This document shows positions 1-11,661 of a stretch of DNA of 64,000 nucleotides, piece by piece. Position 1 is the stretch's first letter. Each line of letters opens with the position of its first letter. The notes under the pieces were generated by a model. The model saw nothing but the letters and a program-made list of their open reading frames with translations, made no database searches and was not told the origin of the DNA. This DNA comes from Ectocarpus siliculosus. Taxonomy: Eukaryota; Sar; Phaeophyceae; Ectocarpales; Ectocarpaceae. The stretch spans positions 3,059,087 to 3,123,086 of the forward strand of contig FN649737.1 in the NCBI GenBank assembly GCA_000310025.1, in the 5' to 3' direction. The position numbers and the translations under genes are program-made.

Positions 1-175
1 TGGGGGGGGGGGGTTCGCATGGCGGAGCGGTTAGACCATTGACCACACGTTCTCGAGGGGATGGGGCGTTGTTCCCGCAGGACCGATCCCCGATGGCCAA
101 TCGTTCCTTCCTACCGCTGTGCCAAAGGAGCTCAATAACGTTTTCCCTAACCTGCCAATCCTTAAAATCTGTACC
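1..175 (-). mobile_element. 3' end of a LINE, minus orientation
   Basis: Read on the minus strand, this stretch matches the last 170 or so bases of the LINE at 20845-22370. It shares the segment around GGAAGGAACGATTGGCCATC, then GGTCAATGGTCTAACCGC, and ends in a C homopolymer (the G run at positions 2-12). It is a 5'-truncated copy cut by the window edge. It lies downstream of the last visible exon of the PPR gene, so it may sit in an intron of that gene. Confidence 0.7.
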
Positions 176-483
176 GCTTCTAGCCTTTTCAGCCCAGAGG
201 GGGGGGTTTCGTCGTCATGTAGGACTCAACGTTGGAGGGGGGGGGGGGCGAAGCTGGCCCGCGTGTACCGGCAAAAAAGCAACAGGCTTGGAAAGTGGAG
301 GAGTCGGGGTGGGAAATGAGGAGGGGATTTCCGCCGCCCGTTGCTACGGAAGCGGCTTTTCTAGATACACGCGAACGGCCCGTCGACTCAGGGCCAACAA
401 GATGCGACAGCCCAGCCACCGCTGCCCCCCCACAACCCATCAAACTTGACAAAAAAATCAAAATAGTTAAAAGTAACACGCAC

Positions 484-3400
484 CTCGTAGGAGGTCGAAC
501 ACGCCACCAGCAGACTATTGAACGCCTCCCTCCCAGGTCTTAGCCCCCGCTCCCCCATGTCCCTCATCAGCAAGCGGGCTTCGCCGTGGCTCCCGGCTTT
601 CACGCAGGCATTTATTGCCGCGTTGAAGGCCGGCTGGAGAGACGACCGTGCCCGCAAAGGACCCTCCGCCGTGCTTGTTTCACTCCCATCCCACGCCGCC
701 ACCGCCCCAGCAGTAGCTGACTTGTCACCGTCGATGGTAGCCTCTGCATCCTCCCCACCCGCCAGCTTGCCGCTGTTGAACTTTGCCGTCTCGTTCACCG
801 ACGACCTTCCGCCCGAAGCCGCTATTCCTGCGTCCGCTTCTACCCCCCGTCCCTTCAAAATTGTTGTCGACGACGTGCCGCTGTCAACGACCGGCGAGGT
901 ATCCTCGCCCGGTGGTTGGTTCTGTTGCCGCCGCCGCCGCCTATCCGGTGTCGGTGACACTTCCGCCGGCCCCGCTACCACTTCCCACTCCCACGCCGCC
1001 GCCGGCCTTGCCGGTGATGACTTTCCACGGGCATCATCCTCTTGCTGCCGCCGTAATAGCCGCACCTGTTCGTCGAGCCAGGCGTCTTCCAATACCGCCG
1101 CCTCTCGTAGAACGGCAATCGCCAGCTCCAACCGGTTCGCGCGACCGCACGCCGTTATCGCCGCCGTCAGGCAGTGGACGTTAGGGGGGAGAAGCGGAGT
1201 GTCCCCGCTGCCGCCCCCGCTGCCGCCGCCGCCCCCGCTGCGCCACATCTCGCTGCCACCGCCGCCGCCGCCGGCGATAGGGGCCGTCCCTCCTATCCTC
1301 TCCTCGCCCATGACCTTGAGCAGACAGACCGCTTCGTCGGCCAAGCGAGCGCGCGAGCAGCCGTCGATGACAGTGCCGAAGCTGACGGCGTCCGGGCGAG
1401 GGAGAGGGAGGCGGGGATCCCACCGCAGCAGCGCTGACCGGTCGTCGTTATCGTCATCGTCCCGGCTCCCTTCCCCGCCGTCGTCGGCGGTGGATTCTTC
1501 TTTTCCGATCTTCGCGCTCGCGCTCGCGGGCGAGCTTAGCGGCGGCGGCGGCGGCGGCGGCGATGCCTCGCTATTCGCCCGCGGACTTGATTCTCCTTCG
1601 TCTAGGGGGGGATGGGGGCGAGAATGAATCTCCGCTAGCCCTTGCGTTCCTATGTAGCTCGTGCTGCTGCTGCTGCTGCCGCTACCGCTGCTGAATTCCT
1701 CTTCGTCCTTTACGGGATCTGACCCCGTTAATTCTGCTGCTAATGCTTCTGCTGCCGCCATTGTCACCGGCGGCGGCGGCGGCTCTAAGCTAACCCTAGT
1801 GCTAACGAGGTTCTCCTCGGGTGCTGCCGCCGCCGCTGCCGACAGCACGGGTGGCGGGGTCGCCGAGGAAGGCAGCGCGGGCGCTACCGCAAGCATCTCG
1901 TCCAGCAAGCGGAGAGCCTTGTCCACCCTGCGAGGGAGGGGACGAAAGACACGTTGTTTGCGTCAGGCATTGCGTCAGGCAAGGCCGTCCATAGGTACAA
2001 AGGTCGTTGTTTGTGGTGCTAAAAGAGAGTGATTGCTGCGGGAACAGCGACAAGAATACAGCCCTTCAAGCATGCCTTCGGTGTCATCTGTAATGCCACA
2101 ATGTAGAAACGCGATGAGACTAGAGCAAAGCTCGACACCTCGCGGCTTGCGAGAGCGACATACGGCAGGAAACCACACGATTCCGGTCTTCGTGAAACAG
2201 GTTCAGAACCTTCGTCTACCTGGTGATTTTCCGACTTCCTTCGTTTCTAATTTTCTCTTACATTCGCAGGGCTCACGCTTGTTGTTAAGCTATTGTATCG
2301 CGCAAGAGCAACTCCAAAACAGCAGCAGGAGGGGCAGCAGTAGCAGCACCATGCACGACATCAAGCGCCCCGGGATGGACCATCGTCAACACCTAGACCA
2401 CATCAACCACCGCCGCTAAAACAACACTACCCCCCCCCCGCACACACACACACACCGTTTCCCACGGCTGTATGCCTGAAGGAGCGCGTTGCAGTGGACC
2501 GCAGTCGGGGATAACGACGACTTCTTGCCCGAGTGGGCAAAAACGCCACCGCCGGCATCATCGTCACCGCTACCGTTAGCGCCCTCGAGAGACTCGGTGT
2601 AAGCGTCCGCCATTTGCTCAACGATAGCCTCGGCCTTCTGCCAGTTCCCCGTGCGCCCGCAGGCCTCCAGGGCCGCGCCGTACGTAAAGGCATCATGGCT
2701 GAGACCTGTCGTTTTGTTGTTGTTGTTTGTTGTTGTTGTTGCTGCGGCTGTTGTCCTTTTTCCCTCGTACATATTTTGAACAGGCGCGTCTACACCATCC
2801 CCAACTGACTCTCAAACGTTTGACAACAGGTGCCACTACCTGGCATCAAAAAACAGATCATCATCATGTGCCTGATCCCACCGCCGTGCCGAGTCAACTC
2901 GGCCATGAGGAGCCTGGCCCACACGACCACAAACCGACCAAACGCAAGGCACCGCGAAGAAAAACAGCCCCACCGCGCGTTCTCATCTCGTCCATGAGCT
3001 CGACGGCGGACCCCCAGTCCCCCGACCTCGCGCACGCCTCCATGGCGCAGTTGTAGCCCCACGTCGTGGGCCGGAGGCCCTTGACGCCCCCCTCCAGGTC
3101 AGGAGACGTCCACATCCACCCCAACATCTTGCGGGCGTCGGGAACGTTGCCGTCCTTTGCGCAAGCCTGCTTTGCGAGGGTTTGCGTGTGCCAGGTAGGG
3201 GGGAGGGGGGGGTGTACTCATAGTCGTGCATGCCGTAGTCGTTAGACCATTGACCTCGCATCCCTACAAAGCCGGGACGGAGCACGCCGGGTTCTCACCG
3301 GACCAGGCTCTCACATCACCAAGCGCGAAGCGCCGTGAGGTATTCAGCGAGTCGCATGAAGGGTGAGCTGCATCCTGCTAAGGGTGTTCGGCATCTTGTG

Positions 3401-6400
3401 CTTACTTCCTTGCGTACGGATGACAGCTGCGTATGACTTAATTTATTTTCTGGTGCCTTAAACCCAGAGACAGTTGGAAGCACTGTGTAACTGCCTCGAG
3501 GATGCTTGATCAAGTTAACACAACGGAGAGGGGGGGGGGGGGGGTTACACTGGAGGTCACAACATTGCGGAGCCCTCAATCACACTCTGGAGGATCCGAC
3601 AACCAAATGCAGAACGTGCCCGCACTCAAGAATCCCTTATTTCTGCCAGAGGCACTGTTCTTACATTCTCTGGCGGGCAATTACAACATCGACTTGTGTA
3701 GGATTCTTGACTCAGCATCTGTTTCTTGTAGTCAAGGTCTTCTAGATGTAAGGCTCGATTTCTGAACTGCCACCGTCTCAAACGTGGTGGCACCAACTGC
3801 CGTAACACAGAAACTTAGGAGGCGTGGGCAGTCAGGAGAGGAGAGGGCAGGTACGGTACACCAGCTCAACATCGCTGGGCGACGTGGTACCGAGCATTTC
3901 ATTTGATTTCCTCGCCAAAATCCCGACGATATCTGGTATCAACCATACATTCGCATGAACACTGAACACACATTGCGTGCATGTATGTCGTCAGACTTTC
4001 GAGGTTGTGGCAAATCCGACGAAATCATTCGGGCAGTGACCGTCATCGACGAGCAAAAAATAACGCGAAACGTGGATACATGGAACGTTATTGCAACCGA
4101 CACTTGCGAGAGGCTAACTCGGACGAGTGGTGGGACATATGTGCCTGCACGTTCGAGGAGTTATGGCAGTGCCGAAAAACGGTGAAAACCCATCCCCACG
4201 TCCTGTTTCTTCCGTCGCCAGTTCCACAGCGGGCGTGCCGAGTAGCAAGCCTAACCTACGTTTTGCATTCCTGGGTCAACACATGCCTCATCCGGGGTCC
4301 GAAATCAGACCGATGCAAAGAGCTTGGAAAAAAAACGCAATCGCTCACTCTCCTGTCAACCAGCAATCGCGACTTTTCAGATCCCTCAACCTCTGGAGGA
4401 TCTCAAAAACGCTCAAAATCGTTCCCACAAGGCACGGACAAGCGCAAGGAAGCCTTTCACGTATTTTTCATGCGCTACACACACACTAGACTAACGAAGA
4501 CCTAGACATCTAGGCATACATGGTACACGGTTTCACCGTTTGTTGCAAGACACCGAGGCAAGGAAATCCCGTCGGGGATGGGAGGGCTGAAACCGTCGGT
4601 CTGTGTGGCTTCTCCCAATTCTTCCAGATGTGACGAAGAATAGAGAGAGGTAGACAGGCTAGGGCTGTTGAAGACAGGCGGGAAGAAAAGACGGGAAAGA
4701 TGGGACCATCCGACACAAGAACAGAGAGAACAAGAAAAACTCACCTGCAATGCAGAGCTGTAGCTCTTCCCGCTGGGCGGAATCCCGTCCTGCACCATCA
4801 GCTCCAACACGCTCATCACTTTGTCCCTCTGCCTCCCGTGTCTGCACGCCTGCGACGCGACAAAAATAAAGATAAAAAAATAAGTCGACCGGAGTTCAGA
4901 CATACAGCGAAGTAGCAGCCCAAAACTTCGAAACGACTATGTCGCTGAACATGGCTTCGTTCACCATCATCCCATCGAGGCCGACGAAGCGCATACAGCT
5001 GTTTAGGGCAGCAATGAGCGAATACCGTGTCGGAGAAGAACGAAACGGGTTGTCGAATCGACAAGAGACCCGCCGCCCCGATTGCCGTGGCACAACGAGA
5101 ACGATCCAAAGCACTCGATGTACCGCAACACGGAGCATAACTACAGTAGGGTTTACGCCGAAGGCCCTTTCAGTGGTTCCACAACTTTCGGCGTTACAGT
5201 GAAGATGAGGTCGTGTTGTTTGAAGGAATGGACAGAAGCGTCAACACCGAGGTTGTCACTCAGGTTTCCCTACGCAAAAACTGTACATGAGGGTGCCAGC
5301 ACCCGTCGTCGGAAGAGCATCTCAAACCTTGAGCAAAACAACTCCACAACAAAACCAAGGGCGCACGTACATTCAGGCAGATGTTAAAGCTGCTCCGGCT
5401 GGGCGCGAGCCTGCCCCCGGCCTTCCTCATCGCGCGCAGGAGCTCCAGCGCGCTGTGCCCGTCTCTGCCCGTGGCGTAGGCCGCCAGCGCCTGGTTGTAC
5501 GCACCCCGGGACAGCAGGGCCCGCGGGTTCTTCGCCGCGGTGGCGGCGGCCACAGCAAGCAGTGCCGCCTCGCGCCTCCGGGCCCTCTCGAACGCGGCCA
5601 CCGCCTTTCTCCACTCGCCCTGGCCAATGAGGTGCTCCAGGTGCCCCGGGAGCTGCGCGGGTGCCACGGGCCGTTGGCGCGGTAGGGTGGTGGCCGTGGA
5701 CGTTGTTTGTGCTGCCGGAGAAACGGCGGCCGTTCGGGCGCCGTTGCGGTCACCGTTCGGCGCAGGCTGCTGCTCCTGCTGCTGCTGCTGCTGCTCCCCG
5801 CGTGTTGATGAAAGGCCGCTGCCCCCTGTCTGTTTCTGCTGCTGCTGCTGCCGCCGATGCTGTTGTTGAACCTGAAAGCGAACAGCCCCACCAGCGGGGC
5901 TGTTCGCTGCCGCTTGCACATTTCCGTTTCGCAACGCCGACGGAAGGAGGTCGTTGGCGGCAGTTGGAGCACTGGCAATTCTGCTGTTGCTGTTGTTGCT
6001 GCTGCTGCTGCTGCTTGTGGTCAGCCCCCCGTTGCCTGCCGGCGGAGCCATTGGCAGCAGCAGGCCAGCGGCCGAAGATGGTAACGGTCGGACAGGAGAG
6101 GTTCTGCGAGCGTCTTGAGTCGGGGTGGATTTACCTTGGCTACCACGTGCCTGGTGGTACAACGGACGTACATGCCTGGCATTGTGATGTTGTTGTTGCT
6201 TCGTGGTGAAACTGGTGGGGTCGAGGAACGCTGCCGGTGCGGTAGTGCCTTCGCAGATCATCATGTTCATCATCGGCTGCTGGTGCTGCTGGTGCTGCTG
6301 CTGTGTGGCATCAGCATGCGGCATGCTGCTGGCAAGGAATGCAATCACGGAACTACTGGCTTGATTCTGAAGGCACGTGAGCCTCTTCCTAGGTCTTCCA

Positions 6401-6426
6401 TCTCCCTTCTGCCGCCGCTGCTGCAT
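484..6426 (-). CDS. Pentatricopeptide repeat (PPR) protein, 3' end missing
   Basis: Five coding exons fit on the minus strand with matching phases: 6426-5371, 4849-4745, 3166-2974, 2705-2456 and 1927-484. They give 1016 codons with no stop, so the 3' end lies beyond a GT donor at 483-482. From residue ~260 on there are about ten helical PPR-type repeats, for example FNICLNACRHGRQRDKVMSV, YNCAMEACARSGDWGSAVEL, YGAALEACGRTGNWQKAEAI and FNAAINACVKAGSHGEARLL; the first spans a splice junction seamlessly. PPR proteins bind organellar RNA for editing, splicing, cleavage or stabilisation. The N-terminal ~200 residues are Gln/Ser/Asn-rich. Two long Ser/Gly/Pro-rich stretches interrupt the array in the last exon, which is unusual. 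No clear transit peptide is visible. The ATG at 6426 is the first in frame; an upstream exon cannot be excluded. Confidence 0.88.
3193..3526 (-). mobile_element. Short non-autonomous retroposon with poly(C) tail, copy A
   Basis: About 330 bp on the minus strand repeat almost base for base at 10061-10397 on the plus strand. Landmarks shared by both are CTCGAGGCAGTTACAC near the 5' end, GCGTGCTCCGTCCCGGCTTT, and a 3' tail containing GGTCAATGGTC then a C run. It lies in the intron 3167-4744 of the PPR gene, opposite in orientation to the second copy. The 3' tail resembles that of the LINE at 20845-22370, so I infer LINE-dependent mobilisation. Confidence 0.75.
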
Positions 6427-6672
6427 CGGGAGGTCCAGCTGCTCGCTGCTGGTGTCTTGTATGTTGATGCTGGGCTGCGCGCTGCGCGCTGCGTCAATGG
6501 CGCTCCGTAGAATAGGAACTCAGGGTATATTAACGTACAAATGCTTGTCTGCGTATCCCCTGGTTCATGATCGCAACGATCTGAACGTGTCAATCGCAAC
6601 ATCGCAACGCATTGCATTGCATCGCATCGCATTGCGTGCCTGCTGGGCTTCCTCTGCAGTACTGCGATAGAC
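6427..6672. promoter_or_regulatory. Divergent promoter region
   Basis: The 246 bp between the PPR start codon (6426, -) and the start codon of the tRNA-binding protein (6673, +) must hold both 5' UTRs and the core promoters. No TATA box stands out. A run of short repeats based on GCATTGCATTGCATCGCATC lies at 6608-6640, close to the + strand start. Confidence 0.55.
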
Positions 6673-9600
6673 ATGGCATCTCTCCGGCTCACAGTTCTGG
6701 GGGCTTGCTGTTTTTCAAGCGCAGCTGGTGAGAGAGCAAGCCACAGCCCTAGCGGTCGTAGGGTAGGTCGCTCCAAATTTCACATGTGATGTGTTTACGG
6801 TCGACGCTGTAGGTCTACTTGGTACCTGCTGAACATGTTGTACTTATGCCTGAACACCGCATTCTCCCATCTACTCGTGCCTGCAATGAGCGTCGTCTTT
6901 CCATGAGTTCTACGAAGCTCTGGTGAGTGCATCTTCGGATCACCACAACGAATGTAGTGAGCACAGTCGATTGCATGATGTAAGATACCACCCCTCGTAA
7001 GCCGTTGTGTCTACCGACACTTCTGCTGAGGTTGGTGATGTGTGAGTATGGTCCGGGCACAAACCGGCGTGCTCCGTCCCGGCTTTGTAGGGACCCCAAC
7101 TCAATGGTCATAGAGAAATTAATTGCTAGACTATGAGCAAACCCCCCCCCTCAGTGTTGGCAATCCCGTTTGCTCTCGAGGTCTACTCTACCGAGCCCGA
7201 ATGTGTACACCATGCGACGTATGGACGCTCAAGGTACCCCCCCCCTCCCAAAAGCATGTTAGCAAGACACGCGTTTTTTTCTTACACATGCGTCAGTCGC
7301 AACGGAAGTTTCCCGTTTCGGGTGCAACACGCGTGACACAAGAAGAAGACCACATACAGGCACGCACACAATTTTCCCACACCCACACTCTCCCGTTGGC
7401 TTCGTCCCCACAGGCTTTTTCGCCGCCCCGCCCGCGTCCGGTGGTGCCGCGTCTGCCCGAAACACTCTTCCTATCACTGCCGGTACCGCTGCCGCTGCCT
7501 CGGCGGCCAGTGTTGCTGCTGCTGCTGCGCCTCCGGTGGTATCAGCGTCGGTTGTCTCGGCGAGAGAGGCCGTCGTGGAGCTGCCTCCCCTCGGCGGTGA
7601 TGGGGTAGGGTATTCCGTGAAGTGGTTCGAAGAGGACAACCCCGCAATCTTCGATCAGGTGTGTGTCTGTGTGTTTTGCGAGCTCACCCGACCAGCAAAG
7701 ACACCAGGTTCCACGGGAAAAAGCAATCGAGATAAATCGCGGAGTCCACACAGAATAAAATTACAAACCAAGCAGGTGGATGGAAGTAATAACATGGTAA
7801 GGTAGTACGTTCTTCTTCATGTGTGGGTCGCTAGGGCAACTGGTACCGTACGAGTGGTGTACATGCTCTGGCAAGGGGCCGGCCTCCTCTCCATGGAGAC
7901 GATGCCAGTCACGCTCGTCCAGGCCATGCGGGGAGAGTATTTAGTCCACTGTAGCACCTTCACCTTCGTAGGCAAATGCCAGATGTCGTTGAGACTCGCG
8001 GCGGGCTGTCTCAGACCCGAGAGGTTTTCGGGATACGTCGTGCACGGCAGTTTGTTCCACCGGTATTCCACGCCCCGGTGGCGTGACTCTGCCAAGGAAC
8101 TTACGCCAAACGATTCCGCAGAAAACGAAGCCGTTGCACCTGGTGTTGCTGGTACTGGTGCTGCTGCTATCGTTGCTGTTTCCATTGACCCATCTCAAAA
8201 ACTTTCCCCGTCGTTACAAGCCAGGCACAAGACTTCAAAAAGAATAACAGAGGGGCACCACCGCCCAGCGGGATGGAGGAGAGATGGTGGGGGGGGCGGT
8301 GTTCTCGATAGGAAGGGCAAGCTTGTGGGTGGCTGACGGCATTCCCTCCCTCGTTTTCGTGGACTCCCCTGTGCGTCGTTTTTCACGGCAAGAGCAGGCG
8401 ACGGCCTCGCTGCAATCTAGGCTAGTTTTGTCGGACCTCTCTCCCGGAACAGAGTACGTGGCGGTGGTGAGAAGAACAGCGACAGCGGCAGCAGCAGCGC
8501 CAGCGGGGGAGGCGGGCGACAACGCCGCGAGGGAACTCCGCTTCTCCACACCAGAGGCGAGTCGGCTCTACGTGCACATGTAGGCGAGGGTGTAGAGTGG
8601 TTGGTATCCTGCGTGTTATGACGGATAGGCACAAAGTATTCGGGTGCCCACACCTACAGCTAAGTTTTTTTTTTTTCGGTGAGGTGTTGGGGCATGGTGG
8701 TGGCGACAACTTCGGGAAAAGTGTCTGCGGTGCATTGGAGGTTTGCAGGTCTCTCCGCCCGCCGAAAGCATACCCGAAAAGAACCTGCGGATGACTTTAC
8801 TCGTGATGTCCCGCATGCCTGCGGCCGATGATTGGCACCAAATAGCGGACTAGGCCCGAGAGATGGTGTTGCTTCGCAATCTAGTTTTCAGTCACATGCA
8901 CTGTCAGTCTAGTTTTCACCGCTGCCACTACAATATCAGCCAGCTCAAGCGTAGATCAGCCGGTTTCGGGTATCTAAAGACGTCATGATGGGTTAACTTT
9001 CGATACCCCCTCCCCCTCTTGCGCGCGCTCTCCCTCCCCACCGCGATAGGCCGAGGGAAACGCCTCCGGTGAGATGATGGAACTCTCCCGTCTGGAAATA
9101 AGGGTGGGGCGTTGCCTGGAGTGCTCCAAGCACCCTGACGCGGACTCTCTGTACGTCGAGACGGTCGACTTCGGAGAGGGAGAGCCAAGGTACCCGGCCT
9201 CTCACTATTTTTTTTATCGGGGGGAGGGCGAGGGAGGGTCGACAGCAGTAGCGGGGCGTGTTAGGCGTGGTGCCGAAACTGACGGTATGCGAGGGTTCTA
9301 CGTAGTATTTGGGAGAATAGTCCGAGCTCTAGCGAGAGCTTGTCTCTTTTGTCGAGAGGCGAGGTGTGGCCCTTCACAGCAGTAACTGCACCGACCTTTT
9401 CTTCCGGTTTCTTCGCACACTGGGATTTTTCTGGTGCCGTCCTTGCCGCCAGCCGATCGAGTAGTAGCTCTCCTTACGGCGACCGGCCTCTGACAATTTT
9501 TGCAGCGGCCCGCTCAGGGAATTGTTTTCTCTTGCCGCCAGCCGACGTCGCTCTTCTCAGCACCCACAATACTGCAGGTCTTCCAAGTAGGAAGGAGTGG

Positions 9601-11661
9601 AACGGTGCGGGGTCCCAACTGAAGGGAAATATTGACGAATTCTCTCCTACGTAGATACCCGGACGGGCAGCTAACGAATACCCCCCCCCTTCCCACACAC
9701 ACACCCCCCCCCTCGGCCTTGTTTGCCATCGGGGTTTGGGTTTTCGTCGCTTGGCAACGACGTTGTAAAACAAGCCGCCCCCCCCGGTGTTTGCCATCGG
9801 GGTTTGGGTTTTCGTCGCTTGGCAACGACGTTGTAAAACAAGCCCCCCACTCGGTGTTTGCCATCGGGATTGGGTTTTCGTCGCTTGGCAACGACGTTGT
9901 AAAACAAGCCAACTCACTTCGTGAACTCGGCAACCAGGTTACCGTTTTTTTTTTTTTACCTCTTTTTTTTTTTTTGGCGGTAACCATAATGGTGGTCGAG
10001 TAGATTATGTTGTGCGGGGTTGAGAACCCTTACTCCGCGCAACGGGGGATGATCGCACCACGTTGTGTTAAAATGGTCAAGCTTCCTCGAGGCAGTTACA
10101 CAGTGCTTACAACTGTCTCTGGAAGTGAAAGCACCAGAAAATAAATTAAGTCATACGTAGCTGTCATCCGTACGCAAGGAAGTAAGCACAAGATGCCGAA
10201 CACCCTTAGCAGGATGCAGCTCACCCTTCATGCGACTCGCCAAATACCTCACGGCGCTTCGCGCTTGGTGATGTGAGAGCCTGGTCCGGTGAGAACCCGG
10301 CGTGCTCCGTCCCGGCTTTGTAGGGATGCGAGGTCAATGGTCAAACGACTACGGCATGCACGACTATGAGTACACCCCCCCCCCCCCCCCTTTCCAAAAA
10401 AAAAAGGTGTCTGGGGCCTGTTGACAAGACGATCGTGTCCCGGCTTGTGGCGTATGTTCCGGAAAACGAGATGCGGGGGAGGATGGTGGTGGGGCTTTGC
10501 AACCTCCCCTCCCGGGCCATGCGCGGCGTGACGTCATCCGGGATGCTGCTGTGCGCCAGCAACGACGATCATTCGAGGTGGGCCAGACTGCCCCATGTAC
10601 CGCATGGCACGTTGCTGTTGTGTGTTGATGCTGTCGTAGTCTCTTCACGTTCAAAACCCGTGTTTTACTGTCTTCCGCCTTGAACCATCCCCAACATCCT
10701 TGCAAGTGCTCAAAGTAGAAGAGGGCGAAGTTCGGTGTTCACAGCGGTTAGGTTGACCCATGGTGTATATGGAACGAGGTCTCCCGACCGCAAATGACGG
10801 GGCCTCCAAACGTCTGAACACGTTTCCTCTCGGTGTGGTTCAGTAGGGACCGGCGTTGTTGGTTCTGTAGGAGGGAAGACGTGGCTGCAAGCTACCTCCA
10901 TCTTGTCGGCACGTTACTCTTGTGTGAGGGGGTACCGTATCTCATGCGGTTTGCTCACGGTAGCGTGCACTGTCATTCTTCGGTTGCACCACGCAGCAGT
11001 AGGTGATCGATAGAGCACCCACCTTTTGTGTTTCCCTTCGCTCTCCTTCCTTCGTGTCTTCTTCTCTGGGATAGATTTTAAGAGCTCGATTGCCCAACGA
11101 CCAAAGCTGGACAGTAGCACCGAACGATTCGCTGTCGGAACGTATCTCTCTAGGCGGTAGATTGTACCCAAGAGTAGGCATATTAGAGCGAGTTTTCCGA
11201 AGTTTTCTTGTTTGTCGAGATAATGCAGGGTGCAATCACCATGGGTGTGAGTTACCTTCTACGCAAACGTCGGCAATATAGTTTCTCCACCGTAAACAGA
11301 GCACCGACTCGTTTGATTATCCTGCGCTTTATTCCAACCGAGTTTGTCGCCATTTCGGGTTCCCCTGGTGACCCCCCCGCACCCCCCGCACCCCGCACCC
11401 CCCACCTACCCCTACAGCGTGGACCCCCTGTCGCCCCCAGAGGGAGCCAAGATCGGGGAGCTCATCACCTTCGAAAGCGTTCTTTCTGCCCCCGCTCCTC
11501 CAAGCAGCGGCGCCTCTAGGGCTTGGTCGGCGACAATGGAGGGCATGAAGACTGCGGAGGCGACGGCGGACGGTGTTGGTGTCGCGGGCTGGGACGGTCG
11601 CCCCATGCTAACGTCGGCGGGGGCTTGCACGTCCTCTATTGCCGCGGGGCGCGTGCGATGA
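6673..11661 (+). CDS. Predicted plastid-targeted EMAPII/AIMP1-type tRNA-binding protein
   Basis: Six exons (6673-6727, 7414-7658, 8398-8571, 9050-9189, 10407-10577, 11418-11661) join in phase to 1029 nt, 342 residues, ending in TGA. Residues 1-18 form a signal peptide (MASLRLTVLGACCFSSAA), followed at once by GFFAAPP and a basic, Ala/Ser-rich stretch. This is the layout of heterokont bipartite plastid presequences. Residues ~68-152 resemble a fibronectin type III fold (YSVKWFEE, then LVLSDLSPGTEYVAVVRR). Residues ~168-265 are the OB-fold tRNA-binding domain (LEIRVGRCLECSKHPDADSL, VSRLVAYVPENEMRGRMVV), and the rest is the EMAPII-specific extension (SPPEGAKIGELITFE, then GRPMLTSAGACTSS). No synthetase catalytic domain is present. 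It probably binds tRNA in trans in the plastid. The acceptor at 10407 follows an A run and inserts about seven residues unusual for the family, so that junction is the weakest. Confidence 0.88.
7030..7149 (+). mobile_element. Truncated copy of the poly(C)-tailed short retroposon
   Basis: This copy retains only the 3' third of the element seen at 3193-3526 and 10061-10397. GCGTGCTCCGTCCCGGCTTT is present, followed by a diverged tail (CTCAATGGTCA, then GACTATGAG) and a C run. It lies in intron 1 of the tRNA-binding protein gene. Confidence 0.65.
9719..9909 (+). repeat. Minisatellite, three units of 66-68 bp
   Basis: Three head-to-tail units each begin GTTTGCCATCGGG (at 9721, 9789 and 9855) and end in TTGTAAAACAAGCC. 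Inside each unit GTTTTCGTCG and CGACGTTGTAAAAC form an imperfect inverted repeat. The array lies within intron 9190-10406 of the tRNA-binding protein gene. Confidence 0.85.
10061..10397 (+). mobile_element. Short non-autonomous retroposon with poly(C) tail, copy B
   Basis: This is the plus-strand, near-full-length partner of the copy at 3193-3526. It runs from GTTGTGTTAA through CTCGAGGCAGTTACAC to GCATGCACGACTATGAGTAC and a C homopolymer. It ends only ~10 bp before the acceptor used at 10407, so its C/A-rich tail may now serve as the polypyrimidine tract of that intron. No coding capacity is visible. Confidence 0.75.

Noticed and set aside
518-1627. 369-codon open frame on the plus strand
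   Set aside because: It is the antisense shadow of the last PPR exon; the minus frame has clear PPR motifs, splice sites and phase continuity.
4906-4990. Extra PPR exon between 4849 and 5371
   Set aside because: The frame is open and has a good GTATGT donor, but joining 5371 directly to 4849 restores a perfect PPR motif in phase, so this segment is intronic.
9719-9909. Vector-like sequence ACGACGTTGTAAAAC
   Set aside because: It matches 15 bases of the pUC/M13 lacZ primer region, but occurs three times in diverged 66-68-bp repeats, each with an internal inverted repeat, and with no other vector sequence around. I regard it as coincidence.
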